From Bacteroidales bacterium (lineage in GTDB: Bacteria > Bacteroidota > Bacteroidia > Bacteroidales > B39-G9), in assembly GCA_023145555.1 (NCBI GenBank), contig JAGLDO010000072.1, positions 1-5,742 on the forward strand: a DNA stretch of 5,742 bases, written 5' to 3'. Made by a program: the position numbers and the translations under genes. Each line of letters starts with the position of its first letter. Position 1 is the first letter of the stretch. This document shows, piece after piece, positions 5,705-5,742 of this stretch. Below the pieces are notes generated by a model. That model was not told the origin of the DNA, made no database searches, and worked only from the letters and a program-made list of their open reading frames with translations.

Positions 5705-5742
5705 ATGGAAACAGTTGTTAGCGGGATACGTTCGACAGGGCA
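5705..5742 (+). CDS. trpS: Tryptophanyl-tRNA synthetase (TrpS), N-terminal fragment cut by the window edge
   Basis: Only 12 complete codons are visible, METVVSGIRSTG, with the first two bases (CA) of the next. This is the typical opening of Bacteroidota TrpS, METVVSGIR[P/S]TG, normally followed by [N/H]LHLGNYFGA, where HLGN is the class I HIGH-type ATP-binding motif; CA would allow the His found in many homologues. TrpS charges tRNA(Trp) with tryptophan in the cytoplasm. The ATG at 5705 is preceded by TTAAGAT, a weak ribosome site as usual in this phylum. The gene is divergent from gatC. The rest of the protein lies outside the window, so identity rests on this short but distinctive start. 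Confidence 0.8.
   Translation, partial: METVVSGIRSTG

Overview
This window looks like a chromosomal segment of an AT-rich Bacteroidota (Bacteroidetes) bacterium, probably order Bacteroidales or a close relative. Two genes point there strongly: a PorQ homologue of the type IX secretion system and a DUF4837 lipoprotein, both essentially confined to this phylum. Start sites lack strong Shine-Dalgarno sequences, and two spots resemble the Bacteroidota promoter form TTTG/TAnnTTTG. All identifications come from reading motifs; no search was run.

Layout from left to right. gatA (105-1532, +) encodes the amidase subunit of the tRNA-dependent amidotransferase. After a 234-bp AT-rich spacer comes a predicted DUF4837 outer-surface lipoprotein (1767-2762, +). 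The convergent intergenic stretch 2763-3216 has no convincing gene but holds a cluster of palindromes: two hairpins with the same CTTCCAG/CTGGAAG arms, a 9-bp perfect TTTCGGATT/AATCCGAAA hairpin, and scattered CTCCGAAAAG half-sites. porQ (3217-4263, -) follows, then a short protein with the first half of a KilA-N domain (4432-4890, -). Upstream of that on the same strand is a 46-codon tail resembling the C-terminus of a type I restriction N6-adenine methylase (HsdM), cut off by stop codons (4984-5124, -). gatC (5293-5577, -) ends just before a likely intrinsic terminator at 5252-5278. At the right edge the first 12 codons of trpS (tryptophanyl-tRNA synthetase, +) start at 5705, divergent from gatC.

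How the genes fit together: gatA and gatC encode two of the three subunits of GatCAB, which makes Gln-tRNA(Gln) and/or Asn-tRNA(Asn). They lie about 3.8 kb apart on opposite strands, and gatB is not in the window. trpS is another aminoacyl-tRNA synthesis gene beside gatC. porQ belongs to the outer-membrane attachment machinery of type IX secretion. The KilA-N gene plus the methylase tail look like the eroded remains of a restriction-modification locus between porQ and gatC.

I found no intact new defence or mobile system, no CRISPR array, no tRNA or rRNA and no complete insertion sequence. The points most worth a second look are the palindrome cluster with its mutually exclusive folds and the decayed HsdM/KilA-N remnant.
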